From assembly GCF_003545715.1 (NCBI RefSeq), contig NZ_QVNU01000006.1:248001-312000 (forward strand): a DNA stretch of 64,000 nucleotides, in the 5' to 3' direction. Shown piece by piece: positions 44,142-53,007 of this stretch. The stretch is from Taibaiella koreensis (GTDB taxonomy: Bacteria; Bacteroidota; Bacteroidia; Chitinophagales; Chitinophagaceae). The notes beneath the pieces were generated by a model that was not told the DNA's origin, ran no database searches, and worked only from the letters and a program-made list of their open reading frames with translations. The position numbers and the translations under genes were made by a program. How positions within the stretch are numbered: position 1 is the first letter of the stretch; every line of letters starts with the position of its first letter.

Positions 44142-44354
44142 ATTGCTGTACCTGGTTTAAACACAGTCAAAAAGCAGCTTAGTATCCAATATTTATCTTA
44201 CGATAAAAAAGATAAATACCTGTTGTCTGTATATTTTGACTCATACTGTAGTAACTTTATGAGGATACATAAACGGGGTTTATAAATTATAGATATTAGG
44301 GCTAATTTATATAAACAAAACCCGTGACCTTTGCATTTCTAATTTATTAAAATC

Positions 44355-44582
44355 ATGCACAATCAACAGCTACCGACTATCGAGGTTTATCAGAATGAGG
44401 AACAGAAAGACTGGCATTGGAGCATCAGGCACCCGCAAACCGGCGCCCTTTTGGGTAGCTCGGCCGGTTCATTTTACGATCGAGAGGAATGCATAGAGAA
44501 CCTTAAATTTTTTGGCAGGCTGGTCACAGCCTATGCCGTAGCACAGGAAAAGGTTTTTCGGTCAGCATACCAGTTAAGCTGA
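44355..44582 (+). CDS. Short protein weakly like DUF1508/YegP
   Basis: The 75-residue product contains IEVYQNEEQKDWHWSIRHPQ, then GALLGSSAGSFYDREECIENL. The W-x-W-x-(I/L)-R and S-S-x-x-x-(F/Y) pattern recalls the small DUF1508 (YegP-like) domain, but similarity is weak. GACCTTTG, 31 bases upstream of the ATG, could be a -7 box. A terminator-like hairpin lies 75 bases after the stop. Confidence 0.6.
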   Translation: MHNQQLPTIEVYQNEEQKDWHWSIRHPQTGALLGSSAGSFYDREECIENLKFFGRLVTAYAVAQEKVFRSAYQLS

Positions 44583-44657
44583 CAGGAGGGCGAACTTAAT
44601 TTGAATAATTATGTTATATCAACCGTAGCTAGTTCTACGAGTAAAAGGTGAGTATGC

Positions 44658-44687
44658 GCCGGGTTATTTTTAGCCTGGCTTTTTTTA
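44658..44687 (+). terminator. Putative terminator after the 75-aa gene
   Basis: GCCGGG and CCTGGC pair (one G-U) around a ten-base loop, followed by eight T. Confidence 0.65.
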
Positions 44688-44829
44688 TGCCATTCCCTTT
44701 CCTTCCATTCCGGGCAAAATTCGTAACTACCGCCCTCTTTCATAGTTCTGGCCTTTTGCGTCGCTTTCAAATGGGACGAGACTGAGCAAAACAGGCGCTG
44801 CGTTTTCTTAGTTTTACAGCGGCAAAAGA

Positions 44830-45411
44830 ATGCCGGCTTCCATGATACAGCACATTTCATTCTCCGAAAGATTAGGATTAAACAAAGAAATGCTGCAGGC
44901 ATTTCTCTCGACCGCTGAAACAAGATGCTATAAAAAAGGCAGTATCCTGTTTGAACGGGATACGGTATACAATCAATTGGGTTATATCAAGAGTGGTGCG
45001 GTAAGGACTTATTGCATCAACGACCAGGGCATAGATATCAGCTTTTTGCTGCAGGTCAATGGCGATTTTTTCGGGGATTATGAAAGCTATATCACCGGGA
45101 AACGGTCGGCTTTCATTATTGAAGCGGCGGTGGATACGGAGGTGCTGCTGTTTGATAAGAAGCGTCTCGACGAGCTGATCGCAAGCGATATTTCCTGGCT
45201 CCGGTTCAGCAGGACCATATCGGATATATGCTTCCTGGAAGCAAAACGCAGGATAGAGGAGCTGCTGTTTTTCAGCCCCGAAGAACGTTATTTCAATCTT
45301 TTGCAAAAATCGCCGGAGATCATTTGCAAGATACCGTTGAAATACATTTCGACTTACCTGGGTATTACACCGCAATCGCTGAGCCGCATACGCAAGCGGC
45401 TTATTAATTAA
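44830..45411 (+). CDS. Crp/Fnr-family transcriptional regulator
   Basis: The 193-residue product has a cyclic-nucleotide-binding-like N-terminal barrel (KKGSILFERDTVYNQLGYI, VNGDFFGDYESYITG) and a C-terminal helix-turn-helix (IPLKYISTYLGITPQSLSRI). It lacks the cAMP-contact residues of true CRP, as usual for this Bacteroidota subgroup. The ATG at 44830 or one four codons later may start it. The FAD monooxygenase gene begins 67 bases downstream on the same strand, a frequent pairing that suggests joint regulation (inference). Confidence 0.88.
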   Translation: MPASMIQHISFSERLGLNKEMLQAFLSTAETRCYKKGSILFERDTVYNQLGYIKSGAVRTYCINDQGIDISFLLQVNGDFFGDYESYITGKRSAFIIEAAVDTEVLLFDKKRLDELIASDISWLRFSRTISDICFLEAKRRIEELLFFSPEERYFNLLQKSPEIICKIPLKYISTYLGITPQSLSRIRKRLIN

Positions 45412-45478
45412 CTTAGGTGAACGTCTTTGTGGCCGCCGCCGCCGCAATTTTGCAGTTATAACCTAACAAGCATAGCTT

Positions 45479-46606
45479 ATGACAAAAGTAACTGTTATCG
45501 GGGCCGGGATAGGCGGGCTGAGCACCGCCCTGGCATTAAAGCAAGCAGGTATTCCGTTCACCGTTTATGAAAGCGCGGCTGCGATAAGACCGGTTGGCGC
45601 CGGCATTATCATTGCCAGTAATGCTATGCAGGTGTTCTGCCATTGGGGTATCGCGGAAGCCGTTGCACAGCAAGGCAATCGCATTTCGGTGCTGAACCTT
45701 ACCCGGCCCGGGCTGGAAAAGCTATCGTCCAGCAACCTGGCCTGCTTTGAGCAGAAATATGGCCTGTCCAATATTGCCATTCACCGGGCAGACCTGCACC
45801 GTGTGCTCATGGAAGCCGTGGGTCGGGAGCATATCGTAACAGGCAAGCAGCTGAAACAGATAAGCCTTGAAAAAGATAGCTGCCTCCTCTCTTTCGCGGA
45901 CGGATCGCAGGTCACAGCGGCATATGCGATCGCCGCCGATGGTATACGGTCCATGGTGAGAAAAACCTTGTTTCCAGAAAACGAGCTTAGGGACGCCGGG
46001 CAGACCTGCTGGAGAGGCGTGGCCGGACTTACCTTACCCGGCGCCTATCGTCATGAGCTCAACGAAGCCTGGGGCAAAGGCAAACGCTTCGGCTTCGTGC
46101 AATTGAACGAACATCAGACATACTGGTATTTGCTGATCGACAGCCCGCCTGCCGATGCTGCTACCGATATTTTCCCTTTCCTGGAAGACTTTCATCCCTT
46201 AGCGGCGCAAATGGTACGGGCAACGCCAAAAGAACAATGGATCGTAGCACCGCTACTGGATCTGAAACCCGCACACCAATGGACACGCGACAGGGTATGC
46301 CTGGTGGGTGATGCAGCGCATGCTACCACGCCCAACCTGGGACAAGGCGCCTGCCAGGCGATCGAAGACGCCTACGTATTAGGCAAGCTGCTGCGACAAT
46401 ATTCTATAGCGGAGGCCTTACTGCGGTATCCCGATATCAGGAAGCAAAAGGCACATTACGTTGTCAATACCAGCTGGCGCATAGGCAAGCTGGCGCAGCT
46501 CAAAAACCCCTGGGGCATTGCCTTGCGCAATATGATCATGAAGGCCACACCGGCACGGATCAATTCAAAACAACTCGAAAAAATATTTGCGCTGGATGAG
46601 GTATGA
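45479..46606 (+). CDS. FAD-dependent aromatic-ring-type monooxygenase
   Basis: The 375-residue flavoprotein has the three PHBH-fold signatures: GxGxxG in VTVIGAGIGGLSTALALK, the DG motif in AIAADGIRSMVRK, and the GD motif in VCLVGDAAHATTPNLGQGAC. Such enzymes use NAD(P)H and oxygen to hydroxylate aromatic or related compounds, including drugs. The substrate cannot be told from sequence. It is probably controlled by the Crp-type regulator immediately upstream. Confidence 0.9.
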   Translation: MTKVTVIGAGIGGLSTALALKQAGIPFTVYESAAAIRPVGAGIIIASNAMQVFCHWGIAEAVAQQGNRISVLNLTRPGLEKLSSSNLACFEQKYGLSNIAIHRADLHRVLMEAVGREHIVTGKQLKQISLEKDSCLLSFADGSQVTAAYAIAADGIRSMVRKTLFPENELRDAGQTCWRGVAGLTLPGAYRHELNEAWGKGKRFGFVQLNEHQTYWYLLIDSPPADAATDIFPFLEDFHPLAAQMVRATPKEQWIVAPLLDLKPAHQWTRDRVCLVGDAAHATTPNLGQGACQAIEDAYVLGKLLRQYSIAEALLRYPDIRKQKAHYVVNTSWRIGKLAQLKNPWGIALRNMIMKATPARINSKQLEKIFALDEV

Positions 46607-46918
46607 CAGGGAAGAAGGAAGGGGCCGGATAGCCGGGGAGTAGAAAGAGCGCGTTTCCTGGTCGCCCCTTCTCATTGATCCTGTTTCCATAGTTTCGCCA
46701 TTTATTAGAAACGGCCGTATCAAATGGTTTCATGATCAAATATATTTGCCTGTACCTGATGCTCCTGATAGCCTTCCGGGCCCTGCGCAACCCTTCTTTT
46801 TTACTGCGTGGTAATTAGGCGTTGTGGGGGACAAAATGTTCTATAGACCGGGCATAAAGCGGTGCGTCGAATATCGATTGGCTTTAGCTTGTATTCAAAG
46901 ATGCAGTACCTGGCTATA
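46607..46918. other. Non-coding or decayed stretch
   Basis: GAAGGGGC and GCCCCTTC form a loose eight-pair stem early in this region, without T-run. A 28-codon frame from 46732 (MIKYICLYLMLLIAFRALRN) encodes a hydrophobic peptide that could be the start of a lost gene. Nothing else can be supported. Confidence 0.35.
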
Positions 46919-47155
46919 TTAATTATGGCGGATTGTTCGTAAGATGGCATCGGGGCTTCCCAAAAGGTTCTCGAGTTTGCCCATTATTTCATCATGCGAT
47001 TTTAAGCTACGCTGATACCGTTTGATGAATTCTGCCATCACCAGACCAAGCATAAATTGTGGGGCAGAGAGGAATTCGTACGGGGCACCAAGGGAACCTC
47101 GAAACAACTTCGCGCGTATCAGGAGTCTGAACGATTCCCTTAATTGGTGTCTCAT
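46919..47155 (-). CDS. Doubtful small hypothetical protein (78 aa)
   Basis: The 78-residue frame is soluble and charged (RHQLRESFRLLIRAKLF, EIMGKLENLLGSPDAILRTI). It could be real, or a remnant. No motif, promoter or terminator supports it, and it lies in a low-density area next to a truncated gene. Confidence 0.3.
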   Translation of the reverse strand: MRHQLRESFRLLIRAKLFRGSLGAPYEFLSAPQFMLGLVMAEFIKRYQRSLKSHDEIMGKLENLLGSPDAILRTIRHN

Positions 47156-47256
47156 ACATTAAAGGTACGCATAATGCAATTGACATGCGGCGCTATTTCA
47201 ATAGAGGAAACCCATCCCTGGCTTTGGGGACCGGACCGGCGGATGTTTTGTTACAA

Positions 47257-48075
47257 TCAAGGGCCTACATTTTTGTCCATCAGATGACTGGGTGCAAATC
47301 CAAATTGCTTCTTAAACGCGAACGAAAAATGAGACAGGTTTTCAAAACCCACTTCGTAACAGACATCTAATGGCTTTTTCTTCTTTTCGGCAAGCTGATA
47401 GTGAGCCAGCTCCAAACGTTTTTGCGTAAGCCAGCGTTGCGGTGTCATGCCGAAGGCCTTTTTAAAATCCCGTTTGAAAGTAGTGAGGCTTCTGCCCGTG
47501 AGATAACCAAATTTTTCCAACGGCAAATTGAACATGAAGTTCCTTTCCATGTAATCGACCAGGTTGATCTTACCAGGTTCTTCAAAATTGCCGAGTATAT
47601 GATCAATCTCTTTGTCGAGTGTCCTCAGAATACTGATGGCTTCCGTTATCTTAATAGAAGCAATTTCTTCCGGTATATCCTTCATATCAAAATACGGGAT
47701 GAGCGATGCCAGACAGCTTTCCAGTAAAGGATGCTTGCTGAAGCTGTAGATCTTTTGCGCCTTTAAAGGTTTGGATCTGATGTTCCGGCTTGCATAAAAG
47801 TCCCTGAGCCGCTCCACCGACAAATGCATCACCACGGTTTTGTGCGGCTGCCCGTCTTTGGGATAGTTGATAATGGTGGCCAGCTGATTTCTGGGTATCA
47901 GGAAAATATCGCCTTTCCCGAAAAAATAAGTCGCATCGGCCTGAACTATCTTGGTCTCTCCCGAAAGGAACCACACCAGCATGTGCTGGTCAAACATAAT
48001 GTCAGACTTGAAGAACTTGTCCTCATAACTGGAAAGCTTTATGTCTTCGGTGATATACCGGGCTTTGTATTCCAC
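47257..48075 (-). CDS. AraC-family transcriptional regulator
   Basis: The 272-residue product has an N-terminal sensory cupin-like domain (ATYFFGKGDIFLIPRNQL) and two C-terminal helix-turn-helices (LPLEKFGYLTGRSLTTFKRDF and KPLDVCYEVGFENLSHFSFAF; their first 20 residues carry the pattern), with FKKAFGMTPQRWL between. It lies directly downstream of a truncated short-chain dehydrogenase gene on the same strand. That gene's promoter carries paired direct repeats, which are good candidates for its binding sites. Confidence 0.92.
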   Translation of the reverse strand: MEYKARYITEDIKLSSYEDKFFKSDIMFDQHMLVWFLSGETKIVQADATYFFGKGDIFLIPRNQLATIINYPKDGQPHKTVVMHLSVERLRDFYASRNIRSKPLKAQKIYSFSKHPLLESCLASLIPYFDMKDIPEEIASIKITEAISILRTLDKEIDHILGNFEEPGKINLVDYMERNFMFNLPLEKFGYLTGRSLTTFKRDFKKAFGMTPQRWLTQKRLELAHYQLAEKKKKPLDVCYEVGFENLSHFSFAFKKQFGFAPSHLMDKNVGP

Positions 48076-48156
48076 GATCTTTTTGTTTAAGAACGAAACC
48101 AGTACTGCAAAAATAGAAATAGTATGCGCTTCGTTTTGTTCAAAAAAGCATTTTAA

Positions 48157-48303
48157 TCAAGGAAGAAAAATATTACCACCGGTTGCGATTGCCGTTGTCC
48201 CGGTAAGGTCAATTCCTTTGATCACATCGTTTGCAGTTGACTTCACATTGAAGCCGGAGCCAATTGGCTGTTGTAAAGCTCCCTGATAATTGTTCTGTTC
48301 CAT
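48157..48303 (-). pseudogene. Truncated short-chain dehydrogenase/reductase, N-terminal remnant
   Basis: The 48-codon frame reads MEQNNYQGALQQPIGSGFNV, then ANDVIKGIDLTGTTAIATGG and stops after NIFLP. This is the opening of an SDR enzyme up to the first half of the NAD(P)-binding TGGxxGIG motif. The rest of the roughly 300-residue enzyme is missing, and the AraC gene begins about 80 bases further on. Its promoter and operator-like repeats are intact, so the loss seems recent. Confidence 0.7.
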
Positions 48304-48325
48304 TTTTTCAATGTTTTTACCAAAA

Positions 48326-48333
48326 CAAAAGTA
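48326..48333 (-). promoter_or_regulatory. -7 box of the truncated SDR gene
   Basis: TACTTTTG on the minus strand is an exact match to TAnnTTTG, about 25 bases before the SDR start codon. Confidence 0.5.
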
Positions 48334-48353
48334 GAGGGCCTGCTCATCAGTGA

Positions 48354-48387
48354 CTTTGTTTAAAAGACCTAATTTGCTTTGTTTAAA
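48354..48387 (-). promoter_or_regulatory. Tandem direct repeats, likely AraC-type operator
   Basis: Two identical 11-base repeats, TTTAAACAAAG on the minus strand, start 23 bases apart, close to two helical turns. They lie just upstream of the -7 box so that the proximal copy covers the -33 position. This is the layout of AraC-family activator half-sites. Confidence 0.55.
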
Positions 48388-48559
48388 GGATCACGTAAAT
48401 TCCTTACGTTATAAAGCGCTAAGTGGTCTGTGCTATCCGGAGGCTTATGTTTGACGTATGCCGGTGCGCATACCATTTATTCTTGCTGATCTTGAAGTAG
48501 GTGCCTCCTTTATTTCCCAGGCACTCATCACCGGTATTCAGCCCATGTTTTCACTCCAA

Positions 48560-49006
48560 TTATAGTTTCGGCTCCTCTTTTTCATCCTGAGCCTGGAACC
48601 CATACCGTATAGCTGCTTCAAGCACGTCAATGTTGATGTCCTTTAACGCTTTGAACTTGATACAATACCCGGTCACACTCGCTTTGCCCAATTTTTCACC
48701 AAACGTTCTGGCCAGGTAGGTCTTATCGCTGATACCAAGGATATAGATCGATATCCCGGTTGTATTGGCGCTCATGCCAATTTGGTAAAATGCTTTGGTG
48801 GTTCCATCGGCGTATTTTATGGTATAACCGCCATATCCTATATTGGGATTGGAAACCGTTTTGTTATCACTGTTTTTACCATCCAGGAACCATAGTTTGC
48901 ATGCCGGCATTATTTCCAGAACCATGTGGTGCAGCGTTTGCATATCTGTGCGTTTGGGTTCGGGCTGGCCGGCGATATAGGCCTGGATTTGTTCTTGTAT
49001 GTTCAT
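48560..49006 (-). CDS. DUF1801 domain protein
   Basis: The 148-residue product (start at MNIQEQIQAYIAGQPEPKRT; the frame opens 14 codons earlier) fits the DUF1801/YdhG-like family. It has LHHMVLEIMPACKLWFLDGK, then NPNIGYGGYTIKYADGTTK and FYQIGMSANTTGISIYI. Members are small cytoplasmic proteins. Some relatives have been linked to iron delivery, but no function can be claimed here. Confidence 0.82.
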   Translation of the reverse strand: MNIQEQIQAYIAGQPEPKRTDMQTLHHMVLEIMPACKLWFLDGKNSDNKTVSNPNIGYGGYTIKYADGTTKAFYQIGMSANTTGISIYILGISDKTYLARTFGEKLGKASVTGYCIKFKALKDINIDVLEAAIRYGFQAQDEKEEPKL

Positions 49007-49281
49007 AGAAAATATCAAATTATGGGTTGCTTGTATAGTCCCTCTCAAATTTCGTCTTTTTTTGTGCGCGGCGACAGAGCGGCCGTGATAAATTCGAAAA
49101 ATATTCTTTTGTTATTGTCTAGCTTCCTGAAATTTTCTTTACTTCGTATCGAAATTTAACCTTACCTGTTCTCTTCCTGATCGTGCTGGTAACAGCGATT
49201 CCTTCCCGGTAGCTTGTGGAAGAATAAGGACTGGTGCGCTTTGATCAAACTTATCCATTTATTTTAAAATGCTGTTTTGGT

Positions 49282-51393
49282 ATGATACCATTATACAAGA
49301 CGTCTGCTGTAGCTACACCAAGGTTACAGGGCCTAAGGCTTTTGCTGCTGTTCACAATATTTTACACCGGTAAGCAGCTGGTCCTTGCGCAGCCCACGAT
49401 CACTTCCTTTACACCATCTGCCGGTGCAACAGGTATCCCGGTAACGATAACGGGCACAAATTTCAATACCACGATGGCCAATAACATCGTGTTTTTTGGC
49501 GCAACAAAGGCTACGGTTACGGCGGCATCTGCGACGAGCCTTACCGTAACAGCGCCCCAGGGTGCAACCTACCAGCCCGTTACCGTATTGAATACGGCGA
49601 CGCACCTGGCAGGCATGTCGAATACACCATTCGGTTACCTCAACAGCTTTTCGCCGCCCAAGCCTACGATCACGACTGCAGATCTGAATGCCCAGCAAAC
49701 ATTCAATGTGACTACCGGACCAGCGGGCCTCCTGTCCTGCGACCTGGACGGAGACGGAAAGGCAGACATTATAACGGCTTCCGGTTATACCACCAATTTC
49801 ATTTCGATCTTAAGGAATACTTCTACTGCCGGAAACATATCCTTTGCCAACAAGGTGGACCTGGCAGGTTCTACCACGGTTAGCATTTCCAACGTAACGG
49901 CCGGCGACCTGGATGGCGATGGCAAGCCCGATCTTGTCATCACCAATTATGTAATCATTACCGGACTAGCATCGACGGTGACCGTTTATCGCAATACCTC
50001 CACGCCCGGAACACTCTCCTTTGTGAATGCCGGCGATTTTGCGGCTTTTTATTCTCCTTATGCAGCTGCTATCGGCGATCTTGATGGCGATGGCAAGCCG
50101 GATCTGGCAGTAGTCAATAATTATTATACCGGAGCGGGCCCTGCTATCACAGGGGTATCTGTACTACGGAATACTTCGGTACCAGGGACCATCAGCTTTG
50201 CAGCGAAAACCGATTACACGACCAACAGGAACCCGGCCGATGTAAAAATTGGCGACATCGACGGCGATGGTAAGAACGAGGTAATCGTTGCCAATGCAGG
50301 TGAATTTGCGACACAGGGCAATACGGTGTCTGTTCTCCGCAACCTGTCTGCTCCCGGAACGATCAGCCTCGCGCCCAAAGTTGACCTTACCGTTGGTAAC
50401 CAGCCCTATTCCATTATTCTGGGCGATATCGATAAAGATGGCAAGACCGATATCGTCACCTCCAATTATAATGACAATACAATCTCCGTGCTCAGGAATA
50501 CCTCTGTACCCGGCACCATTGCTGCGGCGCAGCAAACCTTCACCACAGGCATCGGCCCATCCCTGCTGGGTATCGGGGATATGAATGGCGATGGTAAGGC
50601 CGATATAGCCATCCCAGATTGGGGACGCACACCAGCAGGCAATACCGTTTCCATATTGCGCAATACTTCTACTCCCGGCACGGTCTCTTTTGCGGCTAAG
50701 GTGGATTTTGCTACCGGCACGGCACCTTACAGCGCCGTGATCGGAGATATGGATAACGACGGCAAAGCAGACCTCGTGGTATCCAACTCGGGCTATGATC
50801 CTAATACAAACTTATACTCGGGCACAACTGTATCGGTATTGGCCAACAACAATAATGGTACGCTGCCACTGAAACTGCTCGCTTTTACCGGCAAATTGAT
50901 CAATGGCGACCGGCAGGTACAGCTCTCCTGGCAAACAACAGCGGAACAGAATGTAAGCAGGTTCGAAGTAGAATGGTCCCCTGATGGTAAAAGCTGGGAA
51001 AGGATAGCGACGGTGCCCGCCACGAATGGCAGCGGCTTAACCAACAATTATTCCTGCATCCATGCTAACTTATCTCCTGCTAATTATTACCGGCTGAGCA
51101 TGATCGACCGGGATGAAACCTTTACCTATAGCCAGGTACTCAGGATCAATCTGGCAATAGAAGCCCTGCCCGCGATTGCTCCCAATCCCGCAGGCAATAC
51201 GATTGTCATCACAGGCCTTGACAATACGCCGGCCCTGATCGACCTGGTAAACATGGGCGGCAAGGTCGTATGGGAAAAGAACGTGAATGCCATGGCGACC
51301 ACTATGGATATCAGCACGCTCCTGCCGGGCATGTATATCGTCCGGATAAAGCAAGGGGGAAAAACCACCGCGCTCAAACTGGAAAAGAAGTAA
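49282..51393 (+). CDS. T9SS type A protein with IPT/TIG and FG-GAP repeats
   Basis: The 703-residue product (ATG at MIPLYKTSAV; a GTG 16 codons upstream is less likely) has a signal sequence (LRLLLLFTIFYTGKQLVLAQ). An IPT/TIG domain follows (ITSFTPSAGATGIPVTITGT). Seven or so FG-GAP/VCBS calcium-binding repeats of about 55 residues come next, with DLDGDGKADI, DLDGDGKPDL, DIDGDGKNEV, DIDKDGKTDI, DMNGDGKADI and DMDNDGKADL. After a T9SS-associated linker (LPLKLLAFTGKLINGDRQVQ), the type A sorting domain ends the protein. It is probably a secreted, calcium-stabilised propeller involved in binding. Confidence 0.87.
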   Translation: MIPLYKTSAVATPRLQGLRLLLLFTIFYTGKQLVLAQPTITSFTPSAGATGIPVTITGTNFNTTMANNIVFFGATKATVTAASATSLTVTAPQGATYQPVTVLNTATHLAGMSNTPFGYLNSFSPPKPTITTADLNAQQTFNVTTGPAGLLSCDLDGDGKADIITASGYTTNFISILRNTSTAGNISFANKVDLAGSTTVSISNVTAGDLDGDGKPDLVITNYVIITGLASTVTVYRNTSTPGTLSFVNAGDFAAFYSPYAAAIGDLDGDGKPDLAVVNNYYTGAGPAITGVSVLRNTSVPGTISFAAKTDYTTNRNPADVKIGDIDGDGKNEVIVANAGEFATQGNTVSVLRNLSAPGTISLAPKVDLTVGNQPYSIILGDIDKDGKTDIVTSNYNDNTISVLRNTSVPGTIAAAQQTFTTGIGPSLLGIGDMNGDGKADIAIPDWGRTPAGNTVSILRNTSTPGTVSFAAKVDFATGTAPYSAVIGDMDNDGKADLVVSNSGYDPNTNLYSGTTVSVLANNNNGTLPLKLLAFTGKLINGDRQVQLSWQTTAEQNVSRFEVEWSPDGKSWERIATVPATNGSGLTNNYSCIHANLSPANYYRLSMIDRDETFTYSQVLRINLAIEALPAIAPNPAGNTIVITGLDNTPALIDLVNMGGKVVWEKNVNAMATTMDISTLLPGMYIVRIKQGGKTTALKLEKK

Positions 51394-51439
51394 TTACTCT
51401 GGTTCGCATGTTTCTCTGGCGCCCATATTGTCCATCTAC

Positions 51440-51907
51440 TTAGAGACCAGACCAGAACAAGGGATAATGACTGGCTGCATAGGCGCAGGGCAAGCCGATC
51501 GCAACAATCAGGATCAAAATATTGATGAGGGCCACCGGAGCCGAAAACGGCCTTGGTGCTGCCTTCGAAAGCGGGAGCACCACAAGATTCATGATCACCC
51601 ATACGAAGAGCCCGTATACGATCGCATTGACAAGCACTCCCGTGCCACAGGTAAATATCCGTTGAAAAACGACAAAATAGACAGCAGCCCAGAAGAAGGC
51701 GATGAGGTAATGAAAGCCTAGTCCCAGCAATGCCATGCCTGAGCCGCCGCTGAATGCCCGGGAACCAAAAGCCGCGCTGGCAATATACCGTAGCAATACC
51801 GAAGGCCTTTGCTTGCTGCGGGAAACAAAAAGCAGTACTGCCGCCATGAAATCCAGGCTGCCTGCGATGAGTCCTGTAATCAGAATGACCATAATTTTTT
51901 TGATCAA
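51440..51907 (-). CDS. Four-span membrane protein of unknown function
   Basis: The 155-residue product has four predicted membrane segments: IMVILITGLIAGSLDFMAAV, GLGFHYLIAFFWAAVYFVVF, LVNAIVYGLFVWVIMNLVVL and ALINILILIVAIGLP. It contains no enzymatic motif. Its start overlaps the stop of the AraC-type regulator gene by four bases, so the two are co-translated. A role controlled by that regulator is inferred. Confidence 0.8.
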   Translation of the reverse strand: MIKKIMVILITGLIAGSLDFMAAVLLFVSRSKQRPSVLLRYIASAAFGSRAFSGGSGMALLGLGFHYLIAFFWAAVYFVVFQRIFTCGTGVLVNAIVYGLFVWVIMNLVVLPLSKAAPRPFSAPVALINILILIVAIGLPCAYAASHYPLFWSGL

Positions 51908-52740
51908 AAGTACTGGCCACCTGGTATCCCTGTTTTGTAAAAATGCGACAATTCTGATGGCAGAATGCCTGCATACTTTTTGAACTCGTTGGTGAGGTGC
52001 GCGTGGTCGTAATAGCCTAGTTCGAAGGCGATCCGTAACAGGCTTTCCTTTGTCGCCGATGCTGATGCGGGGCTCCCCGCTATTTCCCGCAGGCGCCGCA
52101 ATACTTCCTGGAAACGGACAATGCGCAGGAATTCCTTAGGCGGAATACCGACATTTTTTTTGAAGATGCGTTCCAGTGTCCGGTTGCTCACATGCATCTC
52201 CTGCGCCAGTGCTTCAACCGATACCTGGCCTCCCGAAGCGTACATCCGCTCCCGGAGCCATGTGAAATCGTAGCCGCCGGCACTATGCAGTACTCCTGCC
52301 GCAGATTGCTGTTCCCACCATTGGTCCAGATTTGTACTCAGATTTTCAACATCACGCATCAGCGTGCGCAGGCCTTCATCGGGAAATGCAACGAGCGTAT
52401 CGACAGCAGGCTGCATTGTTTGTGAGAACAGGGCATAAAAGCCACCTGGCCAAAAGCGGATGCCCGTTAGCAAGCAGCACGCCTCGCTTCCGAGCACGCC
52501 ATAGGCGGTCATCGTTCCACCAAGATATAATTGTCCCGGATATAGAGGGATTGCGTGCTGTCCCTGTGCCATCGGGTGAAAATAAGCTATGCTGTCGCCA
52601 GCATTACAAATGAGGTCGGCGCAGCCATCGGCATAGACCCTTCTGCCGGAAGGCCCTGTATCCGGTTCCGTTTGCCTTACCCAATAGGCTGCGATATGCG
52701 CACGCCAATGCGCGCCTGGTAAAACTTCGACAACACTCAT
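51904..52740 (-). CDS. AraC-family transcriptional regulator (DUF6597-type N-terminus)
   Basis: The 278-residue product has an N-terminal region of the type found in many one-component regulators (AHIAAYWVRQTEPD, RVYADGCADLICN, LLTGIRFWPGGFYALF). The AraC DNA-binding domain follows (VSVEALAQEMHVSNRTLERI, then FELGYYDHAHLTNEFKKYAG). The ligand is unknown. It shares a four-base overlap with the membrane protein gene downstream. Confidence 0.9.
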   Translation of the reverse strand: MSVVEVLPGAHWRAHIAAYWVRQTEPDTGPSGRRVYADGCADLICNAGDSIAYFHPMAQGQHAIPLYPGQLYLGGTMTAYGVLGSEACCLLTGIRFWPGGFYALFSQTMQPAVDTLVAFPDEGLRTLMRDVENLSTNLDQWWEQQSAAGVLHSAGGYDFTWLRERMYASGGQVSVEALAQEMHVSNRTLERIFKKNVGIPPKEFLRIVRFQEVLRRLREIAGSPASASATKESLLRIAFELGYYDHAHLTNEFKKYAGILPSELSHFYKTGIPGGQYF

Positions 52741-52875
52741 TCCGGAAAATTACGGATTATCGGCATCACTGCATGCTGTTGCAGTGATGCAGCCGCGAAT
52801 ATGCCTGGTAAACAGGCAATGCCCCTACCCGATGGCTTTTCTTACATTTTTACGTTATGAGGCTGTCTTCAAAAG

Positions 52876-52927
52876 GCCTCAGGCCCGTCACACCGGGTGG
52901 AACCAGATGCAACAGGCTTGAGACTTC
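52876..52927 (-). terminator. Hairpin after the longer beta-helix gene
   Basis: On the minus strand GTCTCAAGCCTGT pairs with ACGGGCCTGAGGC (13 positions, one mismatch, two G-U), with a further imperfect inner stem. CTTTTG follows. It shares TCAAGCCTGT with the hairpin closing the sigma-factor operon. Confidence 0.5.
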
Positions 52928-53007
52928 TTTTGCGAGCCGGATCGCTCCAGGTAAACCCGACGGCTACCTTTAGACGGCCCAGCCACACTTGTTTTGACTG
53001 AACGCTA

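Noticed and set aside
44609-44923. 104-codon minus-strand frame upstream of the Crp-type gene
   Set aside because: It spans a terminator-like hairpin and the start of the regulator gene, and has no coding features.
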